Assembly (NCBI GenBank): GCA_002633005.1
Contig: NMRA01000232.1
Location: forward strand, 208,436-272,435
Length of the DNA stretch: 64,000 nucleotides
Origin: Phoronis australis
Taxonomy: Eukaryota; Phoronida; Phoronidae
Reading direction: 5' to 3'
A program made the translations under genes and the position numbers. This document shows positions 1 through 12,357 of the stretch, piece after piece (position 1 is the first letter of the stretch; every line of letters begins with the position of its first letter). Below the pieces are notes generated by a model. That model was given only the letters and a program-made list of their open reading frames with translations. It searched no databases and was not told the DNA's origin.

Positions 1-1120
1 GAGTAGCGGACGAGTAATCTATAAAATTACGAAAAGCTGTAATTAAGTGGAAAATATGTCTAGGATAACCAATCAACCTTATTTTAGCTCAAAAAGACAT
101 GGAAAAAGGTTGCCTTCGCCTTTAAAAAATCCTTGACCAACCCCCCCACCCCCTAAAAGTTGTGGATCCACCCCTGCTACGTTTGATCTTGTCTCGTCAT
201 AAAACTGAATATTGAAAACTTGATACTAATTTACATACAGTTAGTTGGCTTGCTAAAAATAAAATTAGCCATGGAACTAGATAGCTGTATAAAGACTAGT
301 GTCAAAATACAGCCAGGGAGCGATGCATGACAGGGTGCATGTAAAATTTGAGAGACCACTGCAATTCACCTTGCCCTTTACAGGGTTGTATGTGAAAAAC
401 AATCTAATAAACGTCATTTTCTAGAACTGTTCTCCAGCTTTTGTAACAAAGAAAAATTCGTCATCCATTTGAAAAACATGCTCATGAGACGCGTAATCTT
501 TTCACCTCACCTTTCGGGAGTTGATGACAACTTTACCGAACAAAATTTGCTTGGAAATTTGGTTTGCTAATCATAAAATACCAAAAACTTACAAGGGAAT
601 GAAACCAAACCTGGCACTTTGTTGTGAACTGTTCACAACTTTGTGAAAGAACAGTTGTTGAAGTATCAACGAGAAAAGAAATTAGCCAAGAGGTGGAGCT
701 CCATTATATGGTGCTCAAAGGCGATGCACTGCACATCAGCAGTACAAGGGTAATTTCTTAGCACTCGTTTCCTATCTGCTTTACTCGAGGAAGAATGTGG
801 TATTGATAAAAAGTATCCCATGGCCTGTTTGCGCATGACACAGCAGTTCATTCAGTATATTCAAGTGCACTAAAATAAAGATGTCTGATATGTTGCTTGC
901 AAGGTTTTGAATACTCGGTGTGGAACCTTGAACAAGTTTGTCTTAAAAAGCTTGAATAATATTGGCCAAGCTTGAACAAGGGCAGTACCTTTTTAGTTTA
1001 GTTAAGCATGCCTGGATGGATCATTCATGTTCGATGAATTTAATGTCATTATAGGCTGTTTATGTGCATGGAAATCAGTGACTGCTTTTATTCCATCAAC
1101 AAATGCATCCTTTATTGCAG
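1..1120. other. Left flank, no exon identified
   Basis: No coding exon could be supported here, although the gene to the right needs at least one upstream exon. The right-hand end of a MITE-like repeat lies at about 125-176, with a C-rich run and then GGATCCACCCCTG. A short palindrome GTTGTGAACTGTTCACAAC sits at about 622-640. Confidence 0.4.
125..176 (-). mobile_element. End fragment of a CAGGGGYGGATCCA-type MITE
   Basis: The sequence ends GTGGATCCACCCCTG. This is the reverse complement of the terminal repeat seen on the elements at 50816-51133 and 51783-51936. The other end was not located, so this is probably a fragment. Confidence 0.4.
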
Positions 1121-1472
1121 CAATGCTGGAGCTGGGATTGCAATAAAGTCGGAGGAGGACCAGGAGGTCAGAAAGAAAAGAACAAATTACAAGAGCCGAC
1201 ATAAGCAGAGTCAGCAGTCATATCCTAAACCAGAGAAAAAGGTTCCTGTGAGCCAGAGCGGACGACAGAAAACATGTCGAGCCAGACTTCGAGAAAACCC
1301 GGAGAAATATGAGTTAGTCAAAGCAAAGGACAGGGAGAGAAAACGTTTGGCGAGACAGCGACGATCTGAGAACCAAATTATCAATCCTAGCATGATGGGA
1401 TTGGCTAAGGAAAGGCAATGTTTGACAAATCAGAGATACAATAGCAGACGGACTGCACTAAGAGCTAAGAAG
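1121..1472 (+). CDS. Internal exon of an unrecognised gene (basic segment)
   Basis: The exon is bounded by an acceptor ending tttattgcag and a donor AAG|gtaggt. It reads open for 117 codons after one leftover base, and ends in phase 0. The product is strongly basic, with a run of the type RLRENPEKYELVKAKDRERK around its middle. Similar Arg/Lys/Glu-rich stretches occur in many uncharacterised invertebrate proteins, and I do not recognise a named family. It joins in frame with the exons at 1999-2059 and 3196-3779, which is the main reason to believe it is coding. An upstream exon ending with two bases of a split codon is required but was not found, so the start is missing. A nuclear, nucleic-acid-associated role would fit the charge, but that is only inference. 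Confidence 0.6.
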
Positions 1473-3195
1473 GTAGGTCAGCAGGATCAGTTTGTCACTT
1501 GATGCATTGTTTTGCAGTCAATGTGCATCACAATGTACACGGTTGTGCACGCTTAGAACACCCCATTCCACAAGTTCCAGGCCAACTATACCGTATACAA
1601 GTTGACTGGCTTGCAGGGTGAGTTGCAACAAAGATTTTAGAAAGGTCTGGGGTAGTGTTATTGTAATGCCCTTTGGCTTCATGTGCTACGTCATGTTGCA
1701 TGGCCGACCCACATGCGTTTAGTGTGTGAAACTATGTTTTAATCATCAAAAGATGTAACATGTTTGGACATGAGAAGAATTGGATTCTTGTGTTTTTCAA
1801 TAGAATGCAACATTACAACTATCAAATGACCACAAAACTGTATTCGCAATCAACAACCACATTTGTCAGCAGGTTTAATGAATTATATTATGTGTGACTC
1901 TAGTGTTACTGTTGTCTTTGATTGATGAAACTATGAAGACATTACCAGTAAATTCGACTACTCCTTTTTAATGCATCTATTGATATTGTTTACTTCAGCT
2001 CCCACAAGCTGACAATGTCTATGCTGGACATGAAACAAAGCCAGGAAACACTATCGCAGGTACTTGTATGTAAAACTCTGATCTACTTAACTGAAGCCCC
2101 ATTGAGTGTCGATAGTCACCGTTTTGGTTCATGTTTTAGGGCGGAGCCATTTGTTTTGCAGTGCTTGGCCTATTAGCATTCCTAAGATCATTGGCTGAAC
2201 GGAGTTTCGCGATTGCTTGACGTTATTATGGCTGGGTGGGACTTAAAACATTCTAATTATGCACTTTAGAGCTGCTACAAACTTGCCTATTCCCAAAAAT
2301 CTTTACTGTGGACCGCTTTTTATTATAAATTTGGTCTCAAAAGGTCTGGTCAAATAAATTGTGTGGCGAAATACTGAGTGTGATAATACTTACGGTAACG
2401 TCTTACAAATTTGGAACATGAATTAGTGTCAAACTTAGTTTTTCACTTTTCAAATGCTTGTTGCAAATGCTGACAATTTGTCAAAATTGATGAAAGCTTT
2501 TAGTACAGGTCTTAAACATTTATGTATTCATTTGGTGTTCCTTGTCAAAATGAACAGCAATGTTAGAAGACTTTGAATAATGAAAACGATCGAATTTTGA
2601 AAATTCAGTAAACGAGTCTAGCACAAATTTCATTTGTTGCTATTCGCCTTATCGTAACATCCAAATGAGTTACATCATTCTTATGCATAAAAATGCTTAT
2701 TAGTTTATTATTAAATCTATACCATAGCTTCCACCAGAAAATGTTTTGAGAAAATGTGGACATGCATAGGCATATTTGGAAACTTGGTAAAATTTATGGA
2801 AACAAAAAATCAATTTGGCAATTATTTTGGCTGAAATTGGTAAGGTTTTACAATATTGTTGCATGAAATTCATGAGATTTTACTGCTGCAGTCAAACTTT
2901 TACAACTTTTTCTGATTGATAATGTTCCCCCGCTTTTCTTAATAGCAGCAAAAGTAATATTTGAAGTATTTGGAACAAGTTGCTAGTTGAAGCGTGTTAC
3001 ATAAAATGCTTCGTGTCAAAATGAAATTGTAACATTTACTTCCTATAAAATTATCCTCCTTTCTTTTTTGATTTTTATGTAACTTTGATAAAACATAAGA
3101 AATTGGCTTAATTTGTCAACATTTGTTGAAAAAGTATATAAAAAAGTCACAATTGTTTCTATATATGGCTGATTTCTGTGCTTAATTTTTTCAAG
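1473..3195 (+). other. Introns of the unrecognised left-end gene
   Basis: There are two introns, 1473-1998 and 2060-3195. Both are AT-rich with no ORF of note. A fragment near 2318-2350 resembles the 'TATAAA..TTGGTCTCA' repeat seen at 47.0, 49.0 and 52.0 kb. Confidence 0.45.
1999..2059 (+). CDS. Second visible exon of the unrecognised gene
   Basis: This is a 61-base exon between acceptor tacttcag and donor GCAG|gtactt. It encodes 20 residues beginning LPQADNVYAGHE plus one base. The incoming phase is 0 and the outgoing phase is 1, matching both neighbouring exons. It is short and has no recognisable domain. The support is splice-site quality plus phase continuity. Confidence 0.5.
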
Positions 3196-3779
3196 ACGAC
3201 TATTATATGGCATGTGAGGGTGAAGAAGCTGGTGGAATAGAAAATCCTGAAAATGCAGTCAATGGGAAAGAGTTTCCCAAAGTCATCATGTCTCGAATAC
3301 CCAGCATACGGAGTTCCCAAAGGAAAACTATGTGCACTACTGTTGGAAACCATGTAAATGGCGTACTGGAAAACAACGGAAATTCGCCAGAATCTACGCA
3401 TACGGTTGTAATAGTTTCAGAGCCTGACACAGAAATGAACAACAGCGGTGCGCAATCCATGTCTTCAAGTGAGGAGAGTACATCTCAGCTACAAAAGGAC
3501 GTGTTGATTCTCCAGAAGCAGGTACTGTGGGCAAAGTACGAGAAAACAATGGTGGAGAAAGCGAAACTCGAAATTGAAAAGGATCTCCGTCAGCACGAGA
3601 ATGAACTGCTATTCCATCAACGGGCGATAGTGATGCTTCAGAAAGAGAAGTTAGAACTGGAGCTGCAGGTACTGCGACAACATTGTAGTGAAGAGACTGT
3701 TGTTGTGCAGCAACACGTTGTTGCACAGGAAGGTGGCTGCATCACAGAGATAGTCTGCTCTGATGTCGAAGAGACGTGA
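3196..3779 (+). CDS. Last exon of the unrecognised gene; coiled coil
   Basis: The acceptor ttttttcaag is followed by two bases that complete the split codon of the previous exon, then 193 codons and a TGA. The first part is Ser/Asn/Glu-rich and probably disordered. From about 3472 to 3700 it encodes a heptad-like, Glu/Lys/Leu-rich stretch (LQKDVLILQKQV ... LQKEKLELELQVL) that should form a coiled coil and allow dimerisation. The C-terminus is acidic and Val-rich, ending SDVEET. With the two exons before it the visible product is about 331 residues: a basic region and then a coiled coil. I do not recognise the family. Read alone, an ATG at 3207 would give a 190-residue ORF, but the phase match argues that it is an exon. 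Confidence 0.65.
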
Positions 3780-4455
3780 GTGGAAAGTGGTGGAGAATAT
3801 GGAGGCATTAGCCTGTTAGTGCTGTAAGTGAAGTCAAAGTGTCGACAAAGTCTCTTCTTGTAAAACACCAAAACCATGCAGCAAACATTCTCCCCAGGCC
3901 TAAATTGGGCTGCCCACCTTCCAATTTTTTATTCTTCTAAACGACAGGGCCTAAGTTTGTCACTAGTTGGCTTCTACTTTATTATTTCAACTTTGCTTGT
4001 TTTAGCAAATTTTCACAACAAATGACCATTCTGCCACACATTTTTGGTTTCAAATTTCTCGCCATTAACACCAGAAGTCAAGGCATTCAAAGATATGTGG
4101 TTAGTTTTATTTGAAATGAAAACAGGACAAGCATCAGGGACTACCAACATTTACTCGGGACATGGCTAAGTCACGTTAAAATACAAATTCTTGTGAAGGG
4201 TCCTGCATGACTAGTTAATTTTCCAGTCGAGTGTTAAGTACAGTTTGGTGACCCAGGAACCGGTCAATGGTGAGGTTCCTTGGAAGTGGTAGGTATCGTC
4301 TGCTGCTGATGGGTGTACAAGCATAAGAGGACTTGTATTGACAATATGGAGCACTTTACAAGGGATGGATGGACCCTCTCTTCCATCGGTTACTAAGTGT
4401 AAATACATTGAGAATAATTTTAAATGAAATGGCCTGCCAAGATTTTAAGAATAAA
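3780..4455 (+). other. Presumed 3' UTR with candidate poly(A) signal
   Basis: Downstream of the TGA at 3779 there is no further ORF on the + strand. The first AATAAA is at 4450-4455, about 670 bases downstream, and would serve as a polyadenylation signal. This segment overlaps a possible - strand exon (4211-4392), so at least one of the two assignments may be wrong. Confidence 0.35.
4211..4392 (-). CDS. Possible terminal exon, unrecognised
   Basis: On the - strand an acceptor-like cacttag at 4393 is followed by about 60 open codons ending in TAG at 4213-4211. Codon third positions are mixed rather than AT-biased, and the peptide (TDGREGPSIPCKVLHIVN ... KLYLTLDWKIN) looks protein-like. The polypyrimidine tract is poor. 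The acceptor needs an upstream exon ending in phase 1, whereas the exon at 5736-6007 ends in phase 0, so they cannot be joined directly. I do not recognise it. Confidence 0.27.
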
Positions 4456-5735
4456 TATTTTACAAATAGGTTCAAATAACGTTGCATTTTTAATTTTTAC
4501 TTCTCATCTATTTTTCATTTTCCACTCAACACAAGTAGTCAGATGGAACAGGCATTCTCTACTCTACTACGAGGTTTGTTGGCATGTGGTCGTAATCCTT
4601 TGTGATTGGAGGCCAACAATAAGGCAAACAAATACAGTAATGTTATTGACATTTTAAGCAAGCAGGTTATGGTTGTACATAAATTATTTTTGCATCGTGT
4701 TTTGTTAGAGAACATGGACACAATGGTCTTTTAAACTGGACAAGTTATCCTGGCACTTTGCTTATATGAATTTATAAAATTCTATCGAAAATGTTTTTCC
4801 AACATGCAGTATTTTAAATCCATCTTGTAATCCAATTGTCTCCAGGAAAAATTTGTCACAACGAACCCAAAAGAAAGTAATAGTAGAACTGCTACACCCT
4901 CACTCACTCTCATTTTGACTTTTCCATATCTGTCACACCATTCTATGTAGTCTTTACTGTATATGTAGCTCACTGCTCTTTGTTTACTCTGAAAATGATG
5001 GGTGCGACATTTTCAGTTCTCAGGAGCAAGTCATTTACACAGTTCATCTACAAAAATACTGCACATGATAAAAGGCTAAATAATAAAAACATACCAGTGC
5101 ATAATTGACTGCTCTCCAAGTCACAAAACTTTAATTTTATGCCCATTTTGTAAACCTGAACAAAACAACAAGAGCAACGCAGAGCGTTGAAATGCGCCCA
5201 CAATTGCACCGTATATACGGTATCCTTCTAGGGTTGTTTATTGGTACCATAAAGTGGCCAGTAGAGGGCATATATGTAGTATGTTGTACTTTGCAAAATG
5301 GAAAGGCATGGTCATTGTCTCCTCAATAGGCTAGGTTTCAAAATGTGAGTGATCTTCATAATACAAGCACATCCTATGCATCAGTTGCTTAAAGCACCAC
5401 AGAAACATAGAAATAAAAACAAATTTACCAACATACGAGATTAGCACAGCATTAGAATGCCAGAAACAAATTTCTACTTGGAACTTTTCCTTCATAGTCA
5501 CGAAGTAACACAAAGTATACACCTGAAGACCTATGAAAATACAGAGGTCAATGTGAAATANATGGACGGACGGAGATGACGGCATAATGCGTCCACATAT
5601 AAATATGTGGGCGCATAAAAATTGGGTCTTAAAATTAACCCACAGCTTGGTCTACATTCAGAAAACTTCCAAAATGAACGCCCATGAGGTTATACCTGTA
5701 TACGCCTCCTGAAAGTTTCAGTACAGATTGCTTAC
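4393..5735. other. Spacer with repeat copy, no firm exon
   Basis: On the - strand, acceptor-like atatacag followed by about 50 open bases and AGA|gtgagt near 4920-4970 resembles a small exon but cannot be phased. The right part (about 5210-5620) is an inverted copy of the 'CCCTAGTGGC' repeat family. Confidence 0.3.
5560..5620 (-). repeat. Hairpin head of the dispersed CTAGTGGC repeat
   Basis: The stretch 5587-5616 is the same palindrome, in opposite orientation, as 19711-19740. It is flanked by GGACGGACGGA, the complement of the TCCGTCCGTCC run at 19.75 kb. This marks the end of one repeat copy. A single 'n' at 5562 is next to it. Confidence 0.55.
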
Positions 5736-6007
5736 ATCTTTTATTTCGCCGTGTTCTTTGTCAACGGACAATGCTGCTGTAGAACTATTGGTGATTGGCT
5801 GTTCAAAAACTGTTTCCAGGAAACCGTCCGTTGTCAACACCAAGTTCTCCTGCTTCACTATGTTTTCTTTATTGTCACTATCATGTCTGACATCACTGTC
5901 TGTTAACTTGGGCTTTTTGCTGAGTATGTGTTCAGCAAACGTGTAAGCGTCATCCAGCAAATTTGGATTCTTTTGTACATCATCCATCATACACCTCCTA
6001 CTAGTTT
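5736..6007 (-). CDS. Possible first coding exon of an unrecognised gene
   Basis: On the - strand the sequence attttcag|AAACTAG is followed by an ATG at 5990, then 85 codons in frame to AAAGAT|gtaagc, a good donor. The peptide begins MMDDVQKNPNLLDDAYTF and is acidic and hydrophilic with a KKPKL basic patch. This would be a first coding exon with a short 5' UTR preceded by a non-coding exon. No confident downstream exon was found. An exon-like stretch of about 50 bases lies near 4920-4970, and 4211-4392 could be terminal, but the phases do not all agree. The product is unknown. Confidence 0.42.
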
Positions 6008-6112
6008 CTGAAAATATACAAAGCTTACAGTGAACCTTAGATCACTATATTGACCTCAACTTACGAATCATTTTCTGTATAAACTTTTTACTTCGACCAC
6101 ATACTGTTAAAA

Positions 6113-6214
6113 TTACTGGGGTCGCGCATTCTGAGAACCAGTTTCTCCACTGAATAACAGGCATCAAACTGGTTCTCAAAATCTGGGATCCCTGTAAGTG
6201 ACTATTGCGAAGCT
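6113..6214. repeat. Small hairpin repeat, AGAACCAGTTT family
   Basis: The arms TGAGAACCAGTT and AACTGGTTCTCA are separated by about 22 bases. They are followed by ATCTGGGATCCCTGTAAGT and AAGCTGCATTCC. Related copies lie at 23610-23698, 41541-41640 and 57312-57372. Confidence 0.55.
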
Positions 6215-9200
6215 GCATTCCATTCATGAACAAAGCAAGATCTTGTAAGTCTTTAACAAGATGTTACCAATGCGTACAAGTGAAGCACTTGGTGATCACG
6301 TTTACTTTCACTTGGTAATGTCTTGCACCATTAACAAGACCCACATTCAATAAGACTTATGGGTCATTTTATGCACCCAGTGTGGCCTCAAAACAATGAA
6401 CTGCCAGTTGCTGCCCAGTCAAAAGTGTCACTTCTTCTGAATGCAAACTTTGTTGAAACACGAATGGACTTTTTGTTTGAAAGCTTAATACAGTCATGCT
6501 CGTAGTGTCAAAACAATCTCCTTTCTTCAGGGGTGCAGCTATGTTACAGCAAAAACCAAGATATAACAGGAAAACAAATTAAAAAACTAATTCGACAATT
6601 CTGTGAATAGGTCAACCTCGAGACAAAAAATTATATAATTGTGACTACACTAACATTTCTGGTCTCATCTGAAAGCCCATTCTCTCTAGTTTCAGGATCC
6701 ATATTTGGCTGTCCTATAACTTTCAATTTTTTGCCTATATGGACCCATTTTTGGAGTCACTTGACCCTAAAAGTTAGCTTGATTTTCACATGTGTGTGTT
6801 GCTTGTTATTGTCATAAATAAGCTAATTATGGGTATTTCACTAAATTATCAAATTTGCGCAATCACATGAAGCCCAAACTTTATAAAAAATAACATATCA
6901 ACTTTGGCACATCATTGACCCCTTGGGGTCAAAGGCCAACTTCTGGATATCATGGTGCCGTATGTCTGTCACAAAAAAGTGCTAAAAAGTTTAGTTGAAA
7001 ATTAAAATAATTTCAGATTCTCCTTGAACTTGTTACTCAGTACAATTGACCAAAATTTTAGATCCCATGGATTATTCGTTAAGTCAGAAATTGCGTGACA
7101 GACGTACAGCAAATTTGTACGTCCATCACATACGTCCCTCACACCCATGAAATTACAACTTTCAGCGAATAAAAATAAGCTTAGGTCTTATTTTTACTTT
7201 CTAAAATTGCAGCAGATAAATGTATCTGGCATCTAAGAACCTTAAAATGGTTAAATATTACAAAGACTGCTTTAAAATTAAGTAAAGAAGTTGGTGCAGA
7301 TTTAAATTTGATGCATTAGTCTTGCAATTTCCAAACTATTTGCAGAAAAGTTATAGTTCACAATGTCATCTAGTTATTCTTAGAAGAATTTAACTTATTA
7401 AAATCAGACACTAAGGACCACATTATCAAATGTAAATAAAAACAAAATGTTAATTTAATGATATATTGTTTTTCTGTTGCTGACCCGTGTTTGTAAAGAA
7501 ATGCTTAGCTTTTGGAAAATTCAAGATGCCAAAATATTCAAATGAAAGAATTCCTAAGGTGCTCTATAGTATAAATAAGAAGAGACCTAAAAGAATACAT
7601 GTCAAGTTGCTGTTGTGCTGAAATCAACGTAACATTTCTGCTCTGACCAGTGCTATGCTATATTTTATGTTAAAAAGCCGATGTTGGGCATTTTTAAGCA
7701 GTAGCAACCAGTCACCTACTTTATTGAGCATTTTTGTCACACCTTTACTGACTAGTCACTATTGTTGTGTTTTTTCAGTGTCTTGGGTGGCTTGTATGAA
7801 ATGAGTTCATCGCAATAGATTACACCGTCTTGTCTTACATATTTATGATCTTGCATTATCTATTTAAGAATTAGACCATTTTTTTCTGCTCAGCTTCGAG
7901 GAGATTAAACCAATGTTTAGAAATGAAAGAGGAAAATGTTGGAGACCATAGGAAGATTCAGAGAATATTCCAGCAGATATTTATTCTCTCCCAGCTGCAT
8001 CTCGAAAAAAATGCCATCGTGGATCAAGAAATTCATAATTGTACCTCGTGTGAACCATGATATGACATTATTTAACGCCTGTCTTTAAAATTGAAAAGAA
8101 GGCGTGAGTTAAAAATGGATGAAAAGCTAATCATACTAACCACTAAATAGAGACCAGTATTTACATAAGTTAGCTCTACATATTCTCATATCATAATTCT
8201 AAATACATTTAATTTAAAATGTCGTGTATTCACACTGGAAGACAGCACCAGTGATTTGAATCAAAATATGATTGCCATGAGTCGATACTGTCAACTAAAC
8301 CAGGTTTCACACTTTGTTTTAAGAAGATTACTGAAGTCCTGTTAGTAATACTTGCAAAACATCACCTTTATTATTTACATGGGCATGCATCACAACCATC
8401 AACGACATGGACCAAAGAATAAGTTTGTATATAACCTTAGGGTGAGTTCTAAAAAAACAATTAATTAAAATGCGTTTTCATTACAATCATTACTAATGTT
8501 CACATTTCATATTTTGATAGTCACATTTACTTTATGTTTTCAAATCAGTTAACGCATAAAAACAGTTTTCCTGGTGACCAACAGGTGTCAAATACAAAAT
8601 GTCATTATCCCCATCATTCCCATCTATATTGCTTACCGTCTTTGAAGGGAAGTGAGGGTTTTAGGGGGTTGTTTTATATCTTTTATCAAATGTATTGAAA
8701 AGTTAAAATCCTAGAGTACATTCCCAGCATAGGCCTACCTGGGTGAGTTCGTGCAAAAAGGCCAATCGGTAGATTTTGATTAAAAACATTTGAATCAGTA
8801 GCAAAAGACCAATACAGCTTAAATACTGCAAAAGTTTGAATCATTCTGAATTGATATCTCAGTTGCAACAAACAATTTAATACTAGAAATTCAGAGCGTA
8901 TGTCCCTCACGTCCATCCGTCACACGCACTCAACTTACATTGAGCTGTCTGACAAAAATTTCTTAGGAGATATCATCAAACAATTAGTGTTTTGTACTTT
9001 GCAAACATTCAACTAACTCATATAAAACAAAACAAAAAATGTAAGCAAATGCAACTCACAGAAAATTAACGTTGAATTTTTTTTTTCAAAAATTCAAATT
9101 TTCTACGTGTCGACGGTGTCGTCACACTCCTTAAAAGGCAATTTTCTCAGTCAGATAAAAAGATAGGAGAAAAGTTGTTAAGGCTATGAAAGTTAGCAAT

Positions 9201-9722
9201 GAGACCTATTTTCCTAGGATGAACATTTTTTCACAATTGATAAATGTTCTCTGATCTCCGACCGTCACAAATGGAATTGCCCACCATTGTTTTGTTGTGT
9301 ATAAAATACGGACCTTTCTACGCTAAAGTTTAATAAAATAACATATGTCATCGACCCAGTGAATGGTAGATGAAATTCCATTTCTAGTCTTTCTATTCTC
9401 ATAAAATATTAATTTTACCAAGTAGATTGTATTGTCATGGTTCTGTAGATTTGTCTGAATGCAATGCAGGTAAATCCACGCTGTGGGAAATACCATCCGA
9501 TCACTGTAGTAGTTAAAACTGGTCAGTCTACAGCTAGCTGAGATTCTTGAACTTATGACTTTCTCTCTCATCATTAGATAAATATAGCTCATTCATTGTT
9601 CCACATCACTCGAGTATTGCAAAGTGTAGTGTTCTCATTCATGATTCATTCCCTTGCAACAAGGCACCCATTCACTCATTCACTTATCACAAGCCTATTC
9701 GTAGCAGAATAATGTTCTCAAA

Positions 9723-9772
9723 TTGGGAGAATTTCTCCCGAGTGGGTGAATTCTCCCGATTGCGAGAAAAGA
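9723..9772. repeat. GAGAATTCTCCC-type short palindromic cluster
   Basis: Three overlapping stem units (GGGAGAATTTCTCCC, GGTGAATTCTCCC, TTGCGAGAA) lie within 50 bases. They could fold as alternative hairpins. Function is unknown. Confidence 0.4.
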
Positions 9773-10529
9773 TTATTAGTCTGATCTGGAAATATTCTAT
9801 TATTCTGGGGAAATGAATCTAAGTGCACAGGGAAAAAGTTGTCAATCAAGGGAATACATCTGCGCCTACTGTCAGCCAAGCAGGCTCGCGATCGTGACGT
9901 TCCAGATGTGACCTGCAAGTGTGCCCCAGCCCAGGTCGTCGAAATTCACAGAAGAGTTGGCCACGTCCCGCGTATTTCTTGCCCTCGTTTAGCCTACTTG
10001 TCCACTGAGTTCAGACTCCCATCCCAGTCAAAAGCGCCCGCTCATTGGGTTCAAGAGTAACTAACACTTTTTTTTGACATTTTTCGTGCATAGAAGTAGA
10101 TTTTTCCACTATAATGACAAAATGAGGAAAAATAACAAAAAATTAAGAATTGGGATGGACTACTAAATAACTGTTTAAGGTAAAAAGTACTTGTTTTGAT
10201 ACTCTTAATCTAGTGTTTAGAGGCTAACTTTGAGCGCTCACATGGCGCGCTTCGTGTTCTCTATCCGTTGTTCAACATTTTTGTTATCTTTTAGCTCTCA
10301 CAAAAAGTTATCGTTTCAGTGATCGAAGATCAGATAAAAACACCAAAAAGCCAAGCAGGTAATGGGTTGTAGAGGATTTGTGGTTGATTAGTCTTGAACG
10401 TCGCGCTTGTTTACTTAAAAAGTTCCCACGTTTTAGAAACGGTTGCATCTTCAATCTTCATCAAATAAGATTGCGTCTGTCCACGGCTGTTTGGCAAATG
10501 TATTCCTATGGAAATGAAGATAGGTGGTG

Positions 10530-10990
10530 ACGACTTTCGGCCGAATCCAAGTATCACTGTGACTACTAGTGGCATTTTTTTACATCTTCCTAGCGCTCTC
10601 ACTGACACAGGATGTTCAAAATCTCAAAGTCAAAGATCTTCGACAATTTTGTTGTTTTTTTACATTTTCTTCTCATTGACAGTATATGTTCAAATTCTTT
10701 GAGAGCTTCTACTGGTTTTCATGAAATTTGGCAAGATATCAATTGTGGAGATGACACCGCCTTCTTGTTTTCCGGTGGGTTTAGCCTCACTTTGATGTAT
10801 TCTGCGCCACCTAATGGTTTTGCATGTGTTCATTTGGGGAGGTGCATGACTGGCAGTAATTTTTTAACTTGTCTGGCTATGGCACCTTGTCAGTGTGGTA
10901 ATTTTATTTTTTTGCCTATAGCTCAATACGAGTTCTTCGACAGATCGTCACGAAGTTTGACATGTGTTTCTATTTAGGAGAGTACAACTG
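10530..10990 (+). repeat. Copy of the ATGAAATTTGGCA / CTAGTGGC repeat
   Basis: The copy contains TTCATGAAATTTGGCAAGAT followed about 85 bases later by GCGCCACCTAATGG, in the same order as in the copies in CTP synthase intron 1. It is diverged. Confidence 0.45.
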
Positions 10991-12280
10991 ATGTTAGGGT
11001 GAGCAAACCCAAATACAAATTTCATCAGAAACACTTGAAAAGAGTATTAAATGATAGCTTTAGACATGCCGTTTATACAAATTTTTGAATTTTTCAAATC
11101 GGTTCAGCGGTTCTTGAGTTATTTGAATTTTAGAGCCTCAAAAATGGCCTTTTTTTCAGCAAACGGCACCCAGAAATTTCAGGCCACAGAAAATTGCAAG
11201 TTTAGACAACTATATTTGGGAATCCATGACTCACAGTGTTCTTAAAACAAGGTGGAGAGTCCTTTGCAAGTAGGTTAACAACATGGCATAGACACCAAAC
11301 CACAAATTATTCTATTTTGCACGAACAAGAACAACAAAAATTGAAAAATTCACCATTGACTTGTGACAGGACATTTTTGCCCCTGAAGCTAAGTTGAACA
11401 AGTGATGTTTTAATAAGAGAGCAACTTATTACCTTGAAAATGACAAAACACTTCAAGAATTACTATGGCTTAGTGCACATGTTTCTTTAACTCCAAAAGA
11501 TTTTGAAATAATTCTAAAAAATGAAATTTGCATAACAAATGAATTCAAAATGAGCAAAAACCAGAAAACTAGTCTTTTTCAGAGTATTTTATTATTTATT
11601 TAAAAACCTGTGAGGTTATGTAAATTAATCTTTTTTCCCAAGTAAGATCAATGTTTTCACAATCTTAAGTTGCTCACCAAATGACAAAAGATGATAGTAT
11701 GCATTTTTAATTAAACAAAATTAAATTGGACCCTAAAATTTCAACGAATTTTAAATAATATAGAAACTGAGAGGTGTTGTGTTGGTGACTATCCAAAAAG
11801 AGCATATTTGTATTCTAAAATGTTTTGATGCACTGCAGCGTTGACTGAACATTTATTTTGGTGAAATATGTAATTTTCTAGAAATTAAACTGATCACAGC
11901 GCCCCCACGAGGTAGTAAAAGTGTAACAAAAAATATTTTTGAAGAAAATAGAAAAAAATGACTCTATCCCCAAAATTGAAGTAAATTAAATTTTAAAAGG
12001 ATTCTATATTATTTTAATGAAAATATTTTACCAGGTTTGGGCCACTTTTTGTAATTTAGAGAAGTTTTGACTGGTTCTGTTGAATACATTTAACCAATCA
12101 GGTTCGAGTTTAGTTTGAACCCTGGAAAGGTCAACATGGTTCTTGAAAAATGACTGAAGTTACCTTTTTAGAAGTGTTCCTAAATGGAAATGGTGAGATA
12201 AAGTGAAAAAATTTGATCAGGAATGGATTAGGACATGATAAGTGATTATGACATTGAGTGTACACTTTCAGGATTTTTCC

Positions 12281-12357
12281 NNNNNNNNNNNNNNNNNNNN
12301 NNNNNNNNNNNNNNNNNNNNNNNNNNNNNNNNNNNNNNNNNNNNNNNNNNNNNNNNN
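12281..12357. other. Assembly gap (77 N)
   Basis: A run of 77 N. It lies immediately left of a candidate LTR and may hide its 5' end. Confidence 0.99.

Larger units (their letters stand above)
6215..12280. other. Long stretch without a supported gene
   Basis: About 6 kb with only short chance ORFs. There is a weak inverted repeat around 6245-6350. A hairpin built from GGGAGAATTTCTCCC-like units lies at 9723-9772. A locally CpG-rich patch covers about 9839-10060, whose nature I cannot tell. Copies of the 'ATGAAATTTGGCA ... CACCTAATGG' repeat lie around 10530-10990. Confidence 0.45.

Noticed and set aside
3394-3726. 110-codon - strand ORF opposite the last exon of the left-end gene
   Set aside because: It is antisense to an exon supported by splice phases, and its Gln/Val/Ser-rich composition is that of a shadow of the coiled-coil sequence.
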